Source: Paracoccus aminophilus JCM 7686 (lineage in GTDB: Bacteria > Pseudomonadota > Alphaproteobacteria > Rhodobacterales > Rhodobacteraceae). From it: a stretch of DNA of 64,000 nt. Under the pieces are notes generated by a model. The model saw only the letters and a program-made list of their open reading frames with translations. It was not told where the DNA came from and did not search any database. The stretch covers positions 3,413,501 through 3,477,500 of the forward strand of contig NC_022041.1 of NCBI RefSeq assembly GCF_000444995.1, written 5' to 3'. Within the stretch, counting starts at the first letter, position 1. Every line of letters starts with the position of its first letter. Position numbers and translations under genes: made by a program. This document shows positions 54,105 to 63,493 of this stretch, one piece after another.

Positions 54105-54830
54105 TTATCCTAGACGCGGCGTTTGCGTGCTTTCATCCTTCAAGCCCACGCCGGTCACGCCGATCTTTTGCGCGGTCTCGATCAGCCAGAGCAACCGATC
54201 CGCCGCCTGATCGTAAGAAAGCCCGCCGTGGTCGTGGATGTTCGAGACGCAATTGCGCGCGGAATCACGCAGCCCCACGCGCGGGGACAGCGTAAGATAA
54301 GCGCCAAGGCTGTCGGCGACGGTCAGGCCGGGCCGCTCTCCGATCAGCATCAAGACCATGCTCGCGCCAAGCGCCGCGCCGATCTCGTCGCCCAAAGCCA
54401 CGCGCGCGCCTTGCGCCAGGACGACTGGCACCGTCGACAATTCGGGCAGCCGCGCGCGAAGTGCATGGATCAGCGGCGCGGCATGGCGATCGACCGCCTG
54501 CGCCGAAAGCCCATCGCCCACGATCACCACCAGCGGGCAATCGAGCCGGGGCAGATCGGCGCCCTCGGCCAGCCTCCGGCCCAGATCGGGGCGGCGCAGA
54601 TATTCGGCGCGATCGGTCGCACGGCTGGCCACGCGCAGGCTGGTCAGCGGCGCGAGATCCGTCGCGATCGCCTCCCAATTGGCGGCGCTGAAGATCGCGT
54701 CGCGCGCGCCCGCGTGATCTTCCTGAAAGCGCAGGAGATCGCCCATCGGCGTCGGGCTCGCGCTCGCGTCCAGCCGCACGCGGGCGGGGGTCAGACGGCT
54801 TAGGTCCTGAAACCGCAGCCCGCCGCTCAT
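54105..54830 (-). CDS. eutC: Ethanolamine ammonia-lyase small subunit
   Basis: The small subunit, 241 residues, of the adenosylcobalamin-dependent lyase that splits ethanolamine into acetaldehyde and ammonia. Family segments seen are TPARVRLDASASPTPMGDLLRFQEDHAGARDAIF, VASRATDRAEYLRRPDLGRRL, VIVGDGLSAQAVDRHA, LIGERPGLTVADSLGAYLTLSPR and CVSNIHDHGGL. It overlaps the eutB stop by four bases. The short N-terminus, without the hydrophobic targeting sequence seen in Salmonella EutC, suggests a cytoplasmic enzyme without a microcompartment. Confidence 0.93.
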   Translation of the reverse strand: MSGGLRFQDLSRLTPARVRLDASASPTPMGDLLRFQEDHAGARDAIFSAANWEAIATDLAPLTSLRVASRATDRAEYLRRPDLGRRLAEGADLPRLDCPLVVIVGDGLSAQAVDRHAAPLIHALRARLPELSTVPVVLAQGARVALGDEIGAALGASMVLMLIGERPGLTVADSLGAYLTLSPRVGLRDSARNCVSNIHDHGGLSYDQAADRLLWLIETAQKIGVTGVGLKDESTQTPRLG

Positions 54831-56209
54831 GCCGACAACCCCAGACGGCGCGCCAGATCGGCGGGATCGGGCAGCGCGCGCGTGCCGGGGCGCGCCAGAC
54901 CGAAGGCATCAAGCCAAGTCTCGAACTCCGGTGCGGCCTTCTTGCCCGAGATCTCGCGCAGATAGGCGAGATCCTCGAAGGCGAGGCTTTGATAGCCCAG
55001 CATGACATCATCCGCGCCCGGGACGGTGATCAGGAAGTTCACCCCCGCCTCGACCAAAAGCGTGGACAGCACATCCATATCGTCCTGATCGGCCTGCACA
55101 TGGTTGGTGTAGCAGACATCCACCCCCATCGGCAGGCCCAGCAGCTTGCCGCAGAAATGATCCTCGAGCCCGGCGCGGATGATCTGCTTGCCGTCATAAA
55201 GATATTCCGGCCCGATGAAGCCCACGACCGTATTGACCAGCAGCGGATCAAAGGCGCGGGCGACGGCATAGGCGCGCACCTCCAGCGTTTGCTGATCGAC
55301 GCCGTGATGGGCATCGGCGGAGAGCGCCGAGCCCTGCCCGGTCTCGAAATACATCACATTCTGGCCGATCGAGCCGCGCGCGGCAGCAAGGCCCGCCTCA
55401 TGCGCCTCGCCGAGCATCGACAGCGAGACGCCAAAGCCCTCATTCGCGGCCTCGGTTCCGGCGACGGATTGAAAGATCAGATCGACCGGCGCGCCCTGTT
55501 CGAGCAGCGCCATCGAATTCGTCACATGGGTCAGCACGCAATTCTGGGTCGGAATCTCAAATTTCGCGCGCAGATCGTCCAGAGCCAGCAAAAGCTCGCG
55601 GCAATTGGCAAGATTGTCCGAGGCCGGATTGATGCCGATCACCGCATCGCCCGCGCCATGCAAAAGCCCGTCAAGGATCGCCACCGCAATGCCCTTGAGA
55701 TCATCGGCGGGATGGTTCGGTTGCAACCGCGTGGCAAGTCGCCCCATCAGCCCGATGCGGTTGCGAAAGGCGGTCACGACCTCGGCCTTTTTCGCGACCC
55801 GGATCAGATCCTGATTGCGCATCAGCTTCGAGACCGCCGCGACCATTTCCGGCGTCAGCCCCGGCGCGGCGGCGGCCATGGTCGTGGCCTGCGCCGCAGG
55901 CGAGAGCAGCCAGTCGCGCAGATCGCCGACCGTCATGGCGCGGAAGGGCGCGAAGGCCGTGGCATCGTGGCGATCAAGGATCAGCCGCGTGACGTCGTCG
56001 GTCTCATAGGGGATCAGCGCCTCGTTCAGAAAGGTCGTCAGCGGCAGATCGGCCAGCACCCGCCGCGCCGCGACCCGTTCGAGCGCACTGTCAGCGGCCA
56101 GCCCCGCCAGCTGATCGCCCGAGCGTTCCGAGGTGGCCGCAGCCATCACATGGGCCAGATTGCGGAAGCGGAACCGCTGCCCTTTCGCCGTGGCAAGATA
56201 TTCGGGCAA
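54827..56209 (-). CDS. eutB: Ethanolamine ammonia-lyase large subunit
   Basis: The catalytic subunit, 460 residues, a TIM barrel carrying the substrate site. Hallmarks are DAVIGINPASDN (about residue 190), QNCVLTHVTNSMALLEQGAPVDLIFQSVAGTEAANEGFG, ETGQGSALSADAHHGVDQQTLEVRAYAVARAFDPLLVNTVVGFIGPEYLY, and GLEDHFCGKL. The start is a TTG at 56209, since AAGGAGAG lies seven bases upstream and the N-terminus then matches the family. No ATG fits. eutA (reactivase), eutH (permease) and microcompartment genes are absent here. A LysR gene lies upstream on the same strand. Confidence 0.94.
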   Translation of the reverse strand: MPEYLATAKGQRFRFRNLAHVMAAATSERSGDQLAGLAADSALERVAARRVLADLPLTTFLNEALIPYETDDVTRLILDRHDATAFAPFRAMTVGDLRDWLLSPAAQATTMAAAAPGLTPEMVAAVSKLMRNQDLIRVAKKAEVVTAFRNRIGLMGRLATRLQPNHPADDLKGIAVAILDGLLHGAGDAVIGINPASDNLANCRELLLALDDLRAKFEIPTQNCVLTHVTNSMALLEQGAPVDLIFQSVAGTEAANEGFGVSLSMLGEAHEAGLAAARGSIGQNVMYFETGQGSALSADAHHGVDQQTLEVRAYAVARAFDPLLVNTVVGFIGPEYLYDGKQIIRAGLEDHFCGKLLGLPMGVDVCYTNHVQADQDDMDVLSTLLVEAGVNFLITVPGADDVMLGYQSLAFEDLAYLREISGKKAAPEFETWLDAFGLARPGTRALPDPADLARRLGLSA

Positions 56210-56315
56210 GGGCCTCTCCTTCGATCAGATCCCGGCGATGATCCAGCGGAACGCAAGCGGCGTCCAGCCCCTCATGCCGCAGTGCCGCATGACGCCCGCG
56301 GCCAAGGCAGCGCCC

Positions 56316-57200
56316 CTAACGCGCCCAGCCTTTCGCCGCCTCTTGCGCCAGCCGCGTGAAGTTGCGCACCTTGATCGAGCGATGCAGATCGACATGGGTC
56401 ACCAGCCAGATCTTGGTCGCCCATTCGGGAATGTCCTGATCGGGGAACAGCTCGACCATGCCCTCGGGCGCGGTCGCCGGATGCAAAAAGCCAATGCCAA
56501 GCCCGGTAAAGACCGCAAAATAAGCGGAATAGCTTTGCGAGGTCCGCAGCGTGATCCGGTCCTCTGGCACGCGCTCGAGCAGCCAGCGATGGAAGGGGGC
56601 GCGAACCTCGCCAAGCTCGGAGATCACGAAGCGATGCTGGGCCAGATCCGCGAGCGTCTCGGGGCGGCCATGCTGGCGGATGTAGGATTGCGAGGCGTAA
56701 AGACCGAGCCGGTAATCCAGCAGCGGCGTCACCACATTGTCGGGATGGTCGGGCTCTGCCCCGGCGCGAAAGGCGACATGAGCCTCGCCGTAAGCCAGAT
56801 GAAAGGTGCGCACATCGGCATGATAGAGCACCTGCACTGCGGTGTGCTCGGCCTGATAATCCTTGATGATCGGCAAAACCAGCTGATCCATGATCGGGAT
56901 CGCCGTCACGATCAGCTGGCCCGTCACCTCCTCGCGCGAGCTCTCGATGCGGTCGAGCATCTGCGACAGCTGGTCGATCACCATATTCGAGGTGCGCAAC
57001 AGCTCTTCGCCCGCCTCGGTCGGGGTATAGCCGCGGGCATGGCGCTGGAAGAGCTTGGTCTTCAGCGCATCCTCAAGCGCGTCGATATGGCGGATCGCGG
57101 TCGAGTGATGCATCCCCAAAGCCTCGGCCGCCGCACTGACCCGACCCAGCCGCGCGACCTGCGCCGCCGTCCTGATTTCCGTCCAAAGGTTCAGGCGCAT
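56316..57200 (-). CDS. LysR family transcriptional regulator
   Basis: A regulator of 294 residues. The winged helix spans residues 5-65 (EIRTAAQVARLGRVSAAAEALGMHHSTAIRHIDALEDAL), with the ligand domain after about 90. Being upstream and on the same strand as eutBC, with 106 bp between, it might control them, but it also faces a small secreted protein gene. A perfect 13-base palindrome (57219-57231) lies just upstream of its ATG. The ligand is unknown. Confidence 0.9.
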   Translation of the reverse strand: MRLNLWTEIRTAAQVARLGRVSAAAEALGMHHSTAIRHIDALEDALKTKLFQRHARGYTPTEAGEELLRTSNMVIDQLSQMLDRIESSREEVTGQLIVTAIPIMDQLVLPIIKDYQAEHTAVQVLYHADVRTFHLAYGEAHVAFRAGAEPDHPDNVVTPLLDYRLGLYASQSYIRQHGRPETLADLAQHRFVISELGEVRAPFHRWLLERVPEDRITLRTSQSYSAYFAVFTGLGIGFLHPATAPEGMVELFPDQDIPEWATKIWLVTHVDLHRSIKVRNFTRLAQEAAKGWAR

Positions 57201-57218
57201 TGGTTCACCTCAGTTTCG

Positions 57219-57231
57219 CACAGTCACTGTG
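57219..57231. promoter_or_regulatory. 13-bp palindrome between LysR and the small secreted protein
   Basis: CACAGT-C-ACTGTG, perfect, 18 bases upstream of the LysR start and about 93 bases before the ATG at 57324. A likely operator for the LysR protein or another regulator of the divergent pair. The T-N11-A rule of LysR sites is not clearly met. Confidence 0.4.
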
Positions 57232-57323
57232 TTTTTGCGCAAGTTTAACGAACAAATCCAGAGCACATATTGGTCTCACAGAAACCAAGACGGGACGTGC
57301 TCCCGTTCATCCGGAGAAAGACC

Positions 57324-57617
57324 ATGATCACCAAATCCATCCTTGCCGCTGTTGCCGCCCTTGTCGCCGTTCCGGCTTTTGCCGCTGACACGAACCCCGG
57401 CAAAGCCATGATGGCCCAGCTTCTGAACGTTGATAACTCGGCCTATACGCTGAGCGAGCTTGGCCGGATCAGCGCAGAAAAAGGCAACGTGAACCAGCAA
57501 GAGCGTGCCCGTTTCATCACCGAGCAAAAAGCCCAAGGCACGATGCGCGCCGTCGCAGATGACAGCTCGACCAACTACTTCGGCCTTGCCCATGTCGAGC
57601 ATATCGGTCGCGATTGA
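57324..57617 (+). CDS. Small exported protein of unknown function
   Basis: A protein of 97 residues with a clear signal peptide (MITKSILAAVAALVAVPAFAA, likely cleavage after residue 20 or 21), leaving a mature chain of about 76. The mature part is polar and helical (AMMAQLLNVDNSAYTLSELGRISAEKGNVNQQERARFITEQK), without cysteines. I do not recognise the family. GGAGAAAG precedes the ATG at 57324; a GTG/ATG further upstream would add a polar segment before the signal. It is divergent from a LysR gene and followed by a probable terminator. Periplasmic location inferred. Confidence 0.75.
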   Translation: MITKSILAAVAALVAVPAFAADTNPGKAMMAQLLNVDNSAYTLSELGRISAEKGNVNQQERARFITEQKAQGTMRAVADDSSTNYFGLAHVEHIGRD

Positions 57618-57637
57618 TCGCTGCCGGAATTGAAAAT

Positions 57638-57665
57638 GGCGCGCCGCTTTTGGCCGCGCGCCTTT
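57638..57665 (+). terminator. Probable terminator of the small secreted protein gene
   Basis: GGCGCGC pairs with GCGCGCC (seven pairs) across an eleven-base loop, followed by TTTACCTCT. It is 20 bases after the stop at 57617. The T-run is short, so the efficiency is uncertain. Confidence 0.55.
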
Positions 57666-57692
57666 ACCTCTCCGGGAATGATCCCGGCGCGC

Positions 57693-57710
57693 GGGCCCCT
57701 TTCGGGGCCC
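57693..57710. repeat. GGGCCCC-TTTC-GGGGCCC hairpin near the ilvD end
   Basis: A perfect seven-pair inverted repeat 19 bases after the ilvD stop (minus strand). No T-run follows on either strand. It is the third member of the GGCCCC-NTTC-GGGGCC class in this window. Possible ilvD terminator. Confidence 0.5.
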
Positions 57711-57729
57711 TTGCCATATCGCGCGGTCT

Positions 57730-59568
57730 TTACTCCGGCAGAACCCGCACCGCGCCCTTGTCGGCGGACGAGGCGAATTGCGCATAGACCTTGAGCGCGG
57801 TCGAGACCTGACGCTGACGCTTCTGCTCGGGCTTCCAACCTTTCGCATCCTGCTCGGCCCGGCGCGTGGCCATCTCGGCCTCGGACACGGCGAGATGGAT
57901 GGTGCGGGCGGGAATGTCGATCTCGATCCGGTCGCCGTCGCGCACCAGACCGATGGCACCGCCTGCCGCCGCTTCCGGCGAGACATGGCCGATCGAGAGG
58001 CCCGAAGTGCCGCCCGAGAAACGCCCGTCGGTCAGCAGCGCACAGGCTTTGCCCAGACCTTTCGATTTCAGATAGGAGGTCGGGTAGAGCATTTCCTGCA
58101 TCCCCGGCCCACCCTTCGGCCCTTCATAGCGGATGACGACCACGTCGCCCGCCTCGACCTTGCCGGTCAGAATGGCCGACACCGCCGCATCCTGGCTTTC
58201 ATAGACCTTGGCGCGCCCCGAGAAGACCAGGATCGACTCGTCCACGCCCGCGGTTTTCACCACGCAACCGTCGAGCGCGATATTGCCTTTCAGCACCGCC
58301 AGACCGCCGTCTTTGGTAAAGGCGTGCTCGACCGAGCGGATCACGCCATTTTCGCGGTCGGTGTCGAGGCTCGGCCAGAGCGAGCTCTGGCTGAAAGCGA
58401 CCTGCGTCGGCACGCCACCGGGCGCGGCAAGGAAGAGGTCGCGCGCGGTGGTGTCATTCGAGCGGCCGATGTCCCATTGGTCGATCGCCGCGCCAAGGGT
58501 CGGCGCGTGAACGGTCGTGCAGCTGCGGTCCAAAAGCCCGCCGCGATCCAGCTCGCCCAGAATCGACATGATGCCGCCGGCGCGATGCACATCTTCCATA
58601 TGCACATCGGCCTTGTTCGGCGCGACCTTGCACAGGCACGGCACCTTGCGCGACAGCGCGTCGATGTCGTCCATATCGAAGGAAATCCCGCCCTCTTGTG
58701 CGGCGGCAAGGATGTGCAGAACCGTATTGGTCGAGCCGCCCATCGCGATATCCAGCGCCATCGCATTGTTGAAGGCGGCCTTGTTCATCACATTGCGCGG
58801 CAGAACCGAGGCGTCTTCGCCTTCGTAATAGCGTTTGGCCAACTCGACCGAGCGGCGGCCTGCCTCGAGGAACAGGGCCTTGCGCGCGGAATGGGTGGCG
58901 AGCGTCGAGCCGTTGCCCGGCAGCGACATGCCAAGCGCTTCGGTCAGGCAGTTCATCGAGTTCGCGGTGAACATGCCCGAGCAGGAACCGCAGGTCGGGC
59001 AAGCCGCCTGTTCGATCGCCAGAACATCCTCGTCCGAGATCTTGTCATCGGCGGCGGCAACCATCGCGTCCACAAGGTCCATCGCCACGGTGCGGCCGTC
59101 GCCAAGCGTGACCTTGCCCGCTTCCATCGGCCCGCCCGAGACGAAAATCGACGGGATGTTCAGGCGCATGGCGGCCATCAGCATGCCGGGGGTGATCTTG
59201 TCGCAGTTCGAGATGCAGACCATCGCATCGGCGCAATGGGCATTGACCATATATTCGACCGAATCCGCGATCAGCTCGCGCGAGGGCAGCGAATAGAGCA
59301 TCCCGTCATGGCCCATCGCAATCCCGTCATCGACGGCGATGGTGTTGAATTCCTTGGCGATCCCGCCCGCAGCCTCGACCTCGCGCGCGACGAGCTGGCC
59401 CAGATCCTTGAGGTGGACGTGGCCGGGCACGAATTGCGTGAAGCTGTTGACGATGGCGATGATCGGCTTGCCGAAATCCTCATCCTTGACCCCGGTCGCG
59501 CGCCAGAGCCCCCGAGCGCCTGCCATATTGCGGCCGTGGGTGGTTGTGCGGGAACGATAAGCGGGCAT
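57730..59568 (-). CDS. ilvD: Dihydroxy-acid dehydratase
   Basis: The branched-chain amino acid biosynthesis enzyme, 612 residues, converting 2,3-dihydroxy-3-methylbutanoate (or pentanoate) to the 2-oxo acid. It is the E. coli-like long form: [18 protein letters not shown] (residues 41-58), the iron-sulfur cysteines in [12 protein letters not shown] and [29 protein letters not shown], and the C-terminal [18 protein letters not shown]. The start is the ATG at 59568; in-frame upstream codons have no ribosome site. It is distinct from the xylD paralogue at 23732-25513, which lacks the SCSGMFTAN motif. Monocistronic. Confidence 0.96.
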   Translation of the reverse strand: MPAYRSRTTTHGRNMAGARGLWRATGVKDEDFGKPIIAIVNSFTQFVPGHVHLKDLGQLVAREVEAAGGIAKEFNTIAVDDGIAMGHDGMLYSLPSRELIADSVEYMVNAHCADAMVCISNCDKITPGMLMAAMRLNIPSIFVSGGPMEAGKVTLGDGRTVAMDLVDAMVAAADDKISDEDVLAIEQAACPTCGSCSGMFTANSMNCLTEALGMSLPGNGSTLATHSARKALFLEAGRRSVELAKRYYEGEDASVLPRNVMNKAAFNNAMALDIAMGGSTNTVLHILAAAQEGGISFDMDDIDALSRKVPCLCKVAPNKADVHMEDVHRAGGIMSILGELDRGGLLDRSCTTVHAPTLGAAIDQWDIGRSNDTTARDLFLAAPGGVPTQVAFSQSSLWPSLDTDRENGVIRSVEHAFTKDGGLAVLKGNIALDGCVVKTAGVDESILVFSGRAKVYESQDAAVSAILTGKVEAGDVVVIRYEGPKGGPGMQEMLYPTSYLKSKGLGKACALLTDGRFSGGTSGLSIGHVSPEAAAGGAIGLVRDGDRIEIDIPARTIHLAVSEAEMATRRAEQDAKGWKPEQKRQRQVSTALKVYAQFASSADKGAVRVLPE

Positions 59569-59755
59569 GGGCTGAACCTCTCGGAATGGCGTGCGCAACA
59601 GGTTCTGGGGAGTCGCGCGGGGAATTGCAACACCGCATGACCACGAGAATACGTGATCTTCGGCGATTCTTGAAACATTCAATCCAAAAGGATGACCGCG
59701 ACGTAAGAATCCGTCGCAAAAGCCGAAGGGAAAGCCCCTTGGGCCGATTTACGGC

Positions 59756-61108
59756 CTAGGGGGCGGCCTCGGTTCCGGACTCGGCGCTGGGATCGCCCTT
59801 GGGTTCGGTCAGGCCAAGATGATCGGCAAAGGTCGCGCCGTCATAGGCCTTGCGGAACAGCCCCTCTTCGGCAAGCCGCGGGATCAGCGCATCGAGCGCG
59901 AGATGCATCGACTGGACCGAGCCGCCCGAGGCGATGACAAAGCCGTCGATCGCGCCCGCCTCGGACCAGCGTCGGATTTCGGCCACCGCATCCTCGACCG
60001 TGCCGATCACATGCCAATGCGCCGCCGAAAGCACCTCGGGGCGCTCAAGCAGCGCGGCAAGGCTGAGCTCCTGACGCGAGATCACGCGACGCAACAGCTC
60101 GGCATGGGTGCGGCTTTTCGGATTGGCCTGTTCGGGCAGATCGGCCAGCGTCACCACGCGCTCATCGGGCCATGCCGAGAAATCGACCCCGAGCCAGTCG
60201 CGCAATTGCGCGATCCGGCTGGCGCGGTCGACGCGCAGATGAACGGCGCGGAAGAGCTCTTCGGCCTCGGCGCGGGTCGGCGCGAGGTAAAGCCCCAGCC
60301 CGGGCAGCAACCGGATCGCATCGGGGTCGCGGCCATGGGCCTCGGCCCGGGCGCGCAGATCCCGACGCAAAGCCTGCGCCGCCTCGATATCCGGAGTGGG
60401 CGCAAAGACCATATCGACCGCACCGGCGGCGAAATCGCGCCCCGAGCTCGAGGCTCCGGCCTGCATCAGCGGAATGCGCGGCCCCGGACGGGCGGGCAGG
60501 TTGAGCGGGCCCTTCACGCGGAAATGCGGGCCTTCATGGTCGATCGGGCGGATCAGCGCGGTATCGGCATAGCGCCCGGCCTCGCGGTCCATCAGCACCG
60601 CCTCGGCGGGGAAACTGTCCCAAAGCTTCAGCACGACCTCGGTGAATTCGGCAGCGCGGGCATAGCGGTCCTCGGATTTCGGCAGATCCTCCATGCCGAA
60701 ATTCTCTTGGCCCTGCATCGCGGTCACCACGTTCCAGCCCGCGCGGCCATTGCTGAGCCAATGCAGCGACATCATCTGACGCGCGACGATATAGGGCTGC
60801 TGCAACATCGTCGAAATCGTCGTGACCAGCCCGATATGCGAGGTTTCACGCGCGATCGAGGCCATGAGCAGCGTGCTGTCGAGACTGGTGAAGCCGAAGG
60901 ATTGCTCGAGCATCCCCAGAGGCAGTGACAAGGTGTCCGGGCGGAAGACGAAATCGAGATGCACCGCCTCGGCCCGGCGCGCGATGTCGAGCGCGAAATC
61001 GCTGGAAAACAGCCCTTCGATATTGCTGTCGGGGCGCCGCCAGCCCTCGCCGCGCAACCATGTGGGGGCGAGGGCCATACCGATGCAAAGCGTCCTGCGG
61101 GGGGCCAT
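59756..61108 (-). CDS. LLM class flavin-dependent monooxygenase (NtaA/DszA-like)
   Basis: A bacterial luciferase-like monooxygenase of 450 residues that uses FMNH2 supplied by a separate reductase. Features are GMALAPTWLRGEGWRRPDS near the N-terminus, WNVVTAMQGQENFGMEDLPKSEDRYARAAEF (the typical NtaA/SnaA/DszA signature around residue 135), PLMQAGASSSGRDFAAGAVDMVF (FMN phosphate site) and IGTVEDAVAEI. Such enzymes open chelators, aminopolycarboxylates or organosulfur compounds. It lies 84 bases after the TonB-dependent receptor gene, on the same strand. AAGGACA precedes the ATG at 61108. The substrate is unknown. Confidence 0.88.
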   Translation of the reverse strand: MAPRRTLCIGMALAPTWLRGEGWRRPDSNIEGLFSSDFALDIARRAEAVHLDFVFRPDTLSLPLGMLEQSFGFTSLDSTLLMASIARETSHIGLVTTISTMLQQPYIVARQMMSLHWLSNGRAGWNVVTAMQGQENFGMEDLPKSEDRYARAAEFTEVVLKLWDSFPAEAVLMDREAGRYADTALIRPIDHEGPHFRVKGPLNLPARPGPRIPLMQAGASSSGRDFAAGAVDMVFAPTPDIEAAQALRRDLRARAEAHGRDPDAIRLLPGLGLYLAPTRAEAEELFRAVHLRVDRASRIAQLRDWLGVDFSAWPDERVVTLADLPEQANPKSRTHAELLRRVISRQELSLAALLERPEVLSAAHWHVIGTVEDAVAEIRRWSEAGAIDGFVIASGGSVQSMHLALDALIPRLAEEGLFRKAYDGATFADHLGLTEPKGDPSAESGTEAAP

Positions 61109-61192
61109 ATGTCTGTCCTTGTCTGGCAATGGACCGGCACGCCATCGCGCCGGTCCGGCTGGGGTCTTTTCGCGCTTCTTGCGGGTCTGATC

Positions 61193-63274
61193 TTAGAACG
61201 TGCCGCGCAGCCCAAGGCCGATCATCCGGGGCGAGGTCATCGAGGCCTCGATCCCGCCGATCCCGCGGTTGTTCTGCTTCGAGACCGCCGCGCGCTCGTT
61301 GAAGAGGTTGTTCACATAGCCATAAAGCTCGACGCCGTTGCGGACCTTGTAGCTCGCATGAACATCCGCAATCGTATAGCCGTCAACCGCATAGATCGCG
61401 GTATTGGCGGTGTCCGAATAATAGCCATCGACATGGCGGACCTGACCGCCGAGCTGGAAGCGGTCATTCACATCCCAATTCGCGCCAAGCGCCAGCGTAA
61501 AGCCGGGCGAGCGGGCGAATTCATTGCCCTGAAGCGCGGCATTCGAGCTGATTTCGGAAATCCGCGTCTTGAGCGCCCCGGCACTGGCGCGCAGCATCAA
61601 AGCCTCGGTCACCTGATAATCCGCCGAGACCTCGAACCCATAGGATTTCGCCTTTTCGGCGTTGATCGTATAGGATTGGTAATTGCCCGGAGAGATCTCG
61701 ACCGGAATGTTATACTGGGCGTTGCGGAAATCCATGTAGAAGAGGTTTCCGGTCAAAAACAGCCGGTCCTCCATCAGGCTCGCGCGGGTAAAAAGCTCGT
61801 AGTTCCAGATCGATTCTTCCTTGAACTCGCCCCATTGCCCGGTGGTGAAGTTCAGCGAGACCCCGCCCGGGTTATAGCCCCGGCTGACCATCGCGCCCAA
61901 GGTCCAGTCCGGCGTCGCATCATAGGCGAGCGACAGTTTCGGCAGCAGCTTGCTGTAGGTCGTGTCGAAATCAACCGAGACCGCGCTCATCGACGAGGTG
62001 CCCTTGCGGCGGATCTGATCCTCTTGATAGCGCAGCCCGCCGCTCAGCGTCCATTGCTCGGCCAGCCGCCAATTCGCCTCGGCAAAGATGCCAAGATTGG
62101 TCTTGCGGTCATCGAAATTCGAGCGATTGCCGAAACGGCCCGCCAGTTGCAGCTCTTCATCCTGATGGGTGCGGGCGTAATAGATCCCGGCGACAGCGCT
62201 GAATTGGTCCTCGGGCAGGCCATAGGTCAGCCGCGTCTCGTTCGAGGCATTGCGCGTATCGACATAGGCGTCGCCGCCATCGACGATCCCGGTGTGACGG
62301 GCAACCGCGCTTTTCGAATATTGGCTCTGGCTGGTGATCTTGAAGCCATTCCCCATGTCATAGCCGATATCGAGAATGCCGGTATTGGTGCGCTGATCCC
62401 AGCTCGGCATGGTGTTCGAGCGATGCTCAAGCTTGTCGAAAGGCTCGGCCGCCGCCTCATAGGTCGGGCGGTTCGACGCGTTATGCGCATAGGTCAGCTT
62501 GACCTCGAGCCCGGTGATTTCCTTGGGCGTCCACAGCAGTTTCAGCCGCGCATTCTTGGACAGGAAATCCTGATCCGTGCCGTTTTGCAGGAAGGCGGGA
62601 TGGGTGTATTTGATGAAGGTGTCGCGCGCCGAATAATCCAGCGCCACCCGCGCCGCGAGATCTTCGGCAATCGGCCCCGACCACATCAGCGAGGCGCGGC
62701 GCTGGTTGTAGCTGCCCGCCTCGAGCTGATAGCCCGCCTCGGGCGTGAAGCTCGGATCCTTGGTGCGCACCATGATCGCGCCCGCGATTGCATTGGCCCC
62801 TTGCGAGGTGGTTTGCGGCCCGCGAAACACCTCGACGCTTTCGACATCCCAAGTCGTGGTGCCGCTGAAAAACGCCTCGTTATAGCTGAGATAATGGCCG
62901 TCGAGGTTGATCGTCGCGCGCGGCACGGTGCCGCCGAAAAACGCGGTCGCGCCGTTATGCGGCCCCTGCGCGTCGATGCCGCGAATGATCGGCAGGCTGA
63001 CGTTGTCGGGATAGATCACATTGGCCGTGCCCTGAACGACCTCGGTGATGCTGCCCTTGCCCTGCTTTTCCTGCTCGATCTCGCCCGCACCGATGACGGT
63101 GACCGAGGTCGGCGTCTCCTTGAGATCGCGGGTCAGGTTCTCGCCGGTGATGACGACGGTCTCAAGCGTGATCGTATCGGCATCCTGCGCCAAGGCAGGC
63201 CCGGCCGCCAGAGCGGTGCAAAGGGCCAGAAGACTGACCCCGGTGATCGGCGCAATTTGGTGATGTGATGGCAT
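61193..63274 (-). CDS. TonB-dependent outer membrane receptor
   Basis: A beta-barrel receptor of 693 residues. The signal peptide ends ALAAGPALAQ (about residue 29). A TonB-box-like segment (TLETVVITGE) follows, then the plug domain (ETPTSVTVIGAGEIEQ, IIRGIDAQGPHN, VEVFRGPQTTSQGANAIAGAIMV). The 22-strand barrel ends in an aromatic residue (LGLRGTF), as is normal for barrel insertion. The plug resembles siderophore and FyuA-like receptors, but the operon partner is a flavin monooxygenase, so an organic substrate is conceivable. The ATG at 63274 follows GGGGAC. It is divergent from an IclR-family gene. No cognate ABC transporter is visible. Confidence 0.9.
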   Translation of the reverse strand: MPSHHQIAPITGVSLLALCTALAAGPALAQDADTITLETVVITGENLTRDLKETPTSVTVIGAGEIEQEKQGKGSITEVVQGTANVIYPDNVSLPIIRGIDAQGPHNGATAFFGGTVPRATINLDGHYLSYNEAFFSGTTTWDVESVEVFRGPQTTSQGANAIAGAIMVRTKDPSFTPEAGYQLEAGSYNQRRASLMWSGPIAEDLAARVALDYSARDTFIKYTHPAFLQNGTDQDFLSKNARLKLLWTPKEITGLEVKLTYAHNASNRPTYEAAAEPFDKLEHRSNTMPSWDQRTNTGILDIGYDMGNGFKITSQSQYSKSAVARHTGIVDGGDAYVDTRNASNETRLTYGLPEDQFSAVAGIYYARTHQDEELQLAGRFGNRSNFDDRKTNLGIFAEANWRLAEQWTLSGGLRYQEDQIRRKGTSSMSAVSVDFDTTYSKLLPKLSLAYDATPDWTLGAMVSRGYNPGGVSLNFTTGQWGEFKEESIWNYELFTRASLMEDRLFLTGNLFYMDFRNAQYNIPVEISPGNYQSYTINAEKAKSYGFEVSADYQVTEALMLRASAGALKTRISEISSNAALQGNEFARSPGFTLALGANWDVNDRFQLGGQVRHVDGYYSDTANTAIYAVDGYTIADVHASYKVRNGVELYGYVNNLFNERAAVSKQNNRGIGGIEASMTSPRMIGLGLRGTF

Positions 63275-63493
63275 GATGTCCCCGGAAGCTTTCTGTCGAG
63301 CGGCGCTGGCTGGGGAGAGTTCCGGGCTGGCGGTTGATCTGTCATTCCGAATTGCATGACGCATTCCGCATGTCAACATGACTCGCCATCGCAACACTCG
63401 AGACCACGCTCTGGCTTTTCACGCCGGGCGAGCTATGAAGGACATCCGCCAGGCGCCCACCCTCAGACGGCCGCCCAGATTGAGGAGCCCCAG

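Noticed and set aside
56210..56315. Cobalamin riboswitch upstream of eutB
   Set aside because: Only 106 bases lie between the LysR stop and eutB, too short for the usual element, and no B12-box-like sequence was seen.
57778..59640. Long plus-strand open frame opposite ilvD
   Set aside because: Antisense of a highly conserved gene, with no domain or ribosome site.
60959..63268. Long plus-strand open frame opposite the TonB receptor
   Set aside because: Antisense shadow; the minus-strand protein has a signal peptide, plug and barrel end.
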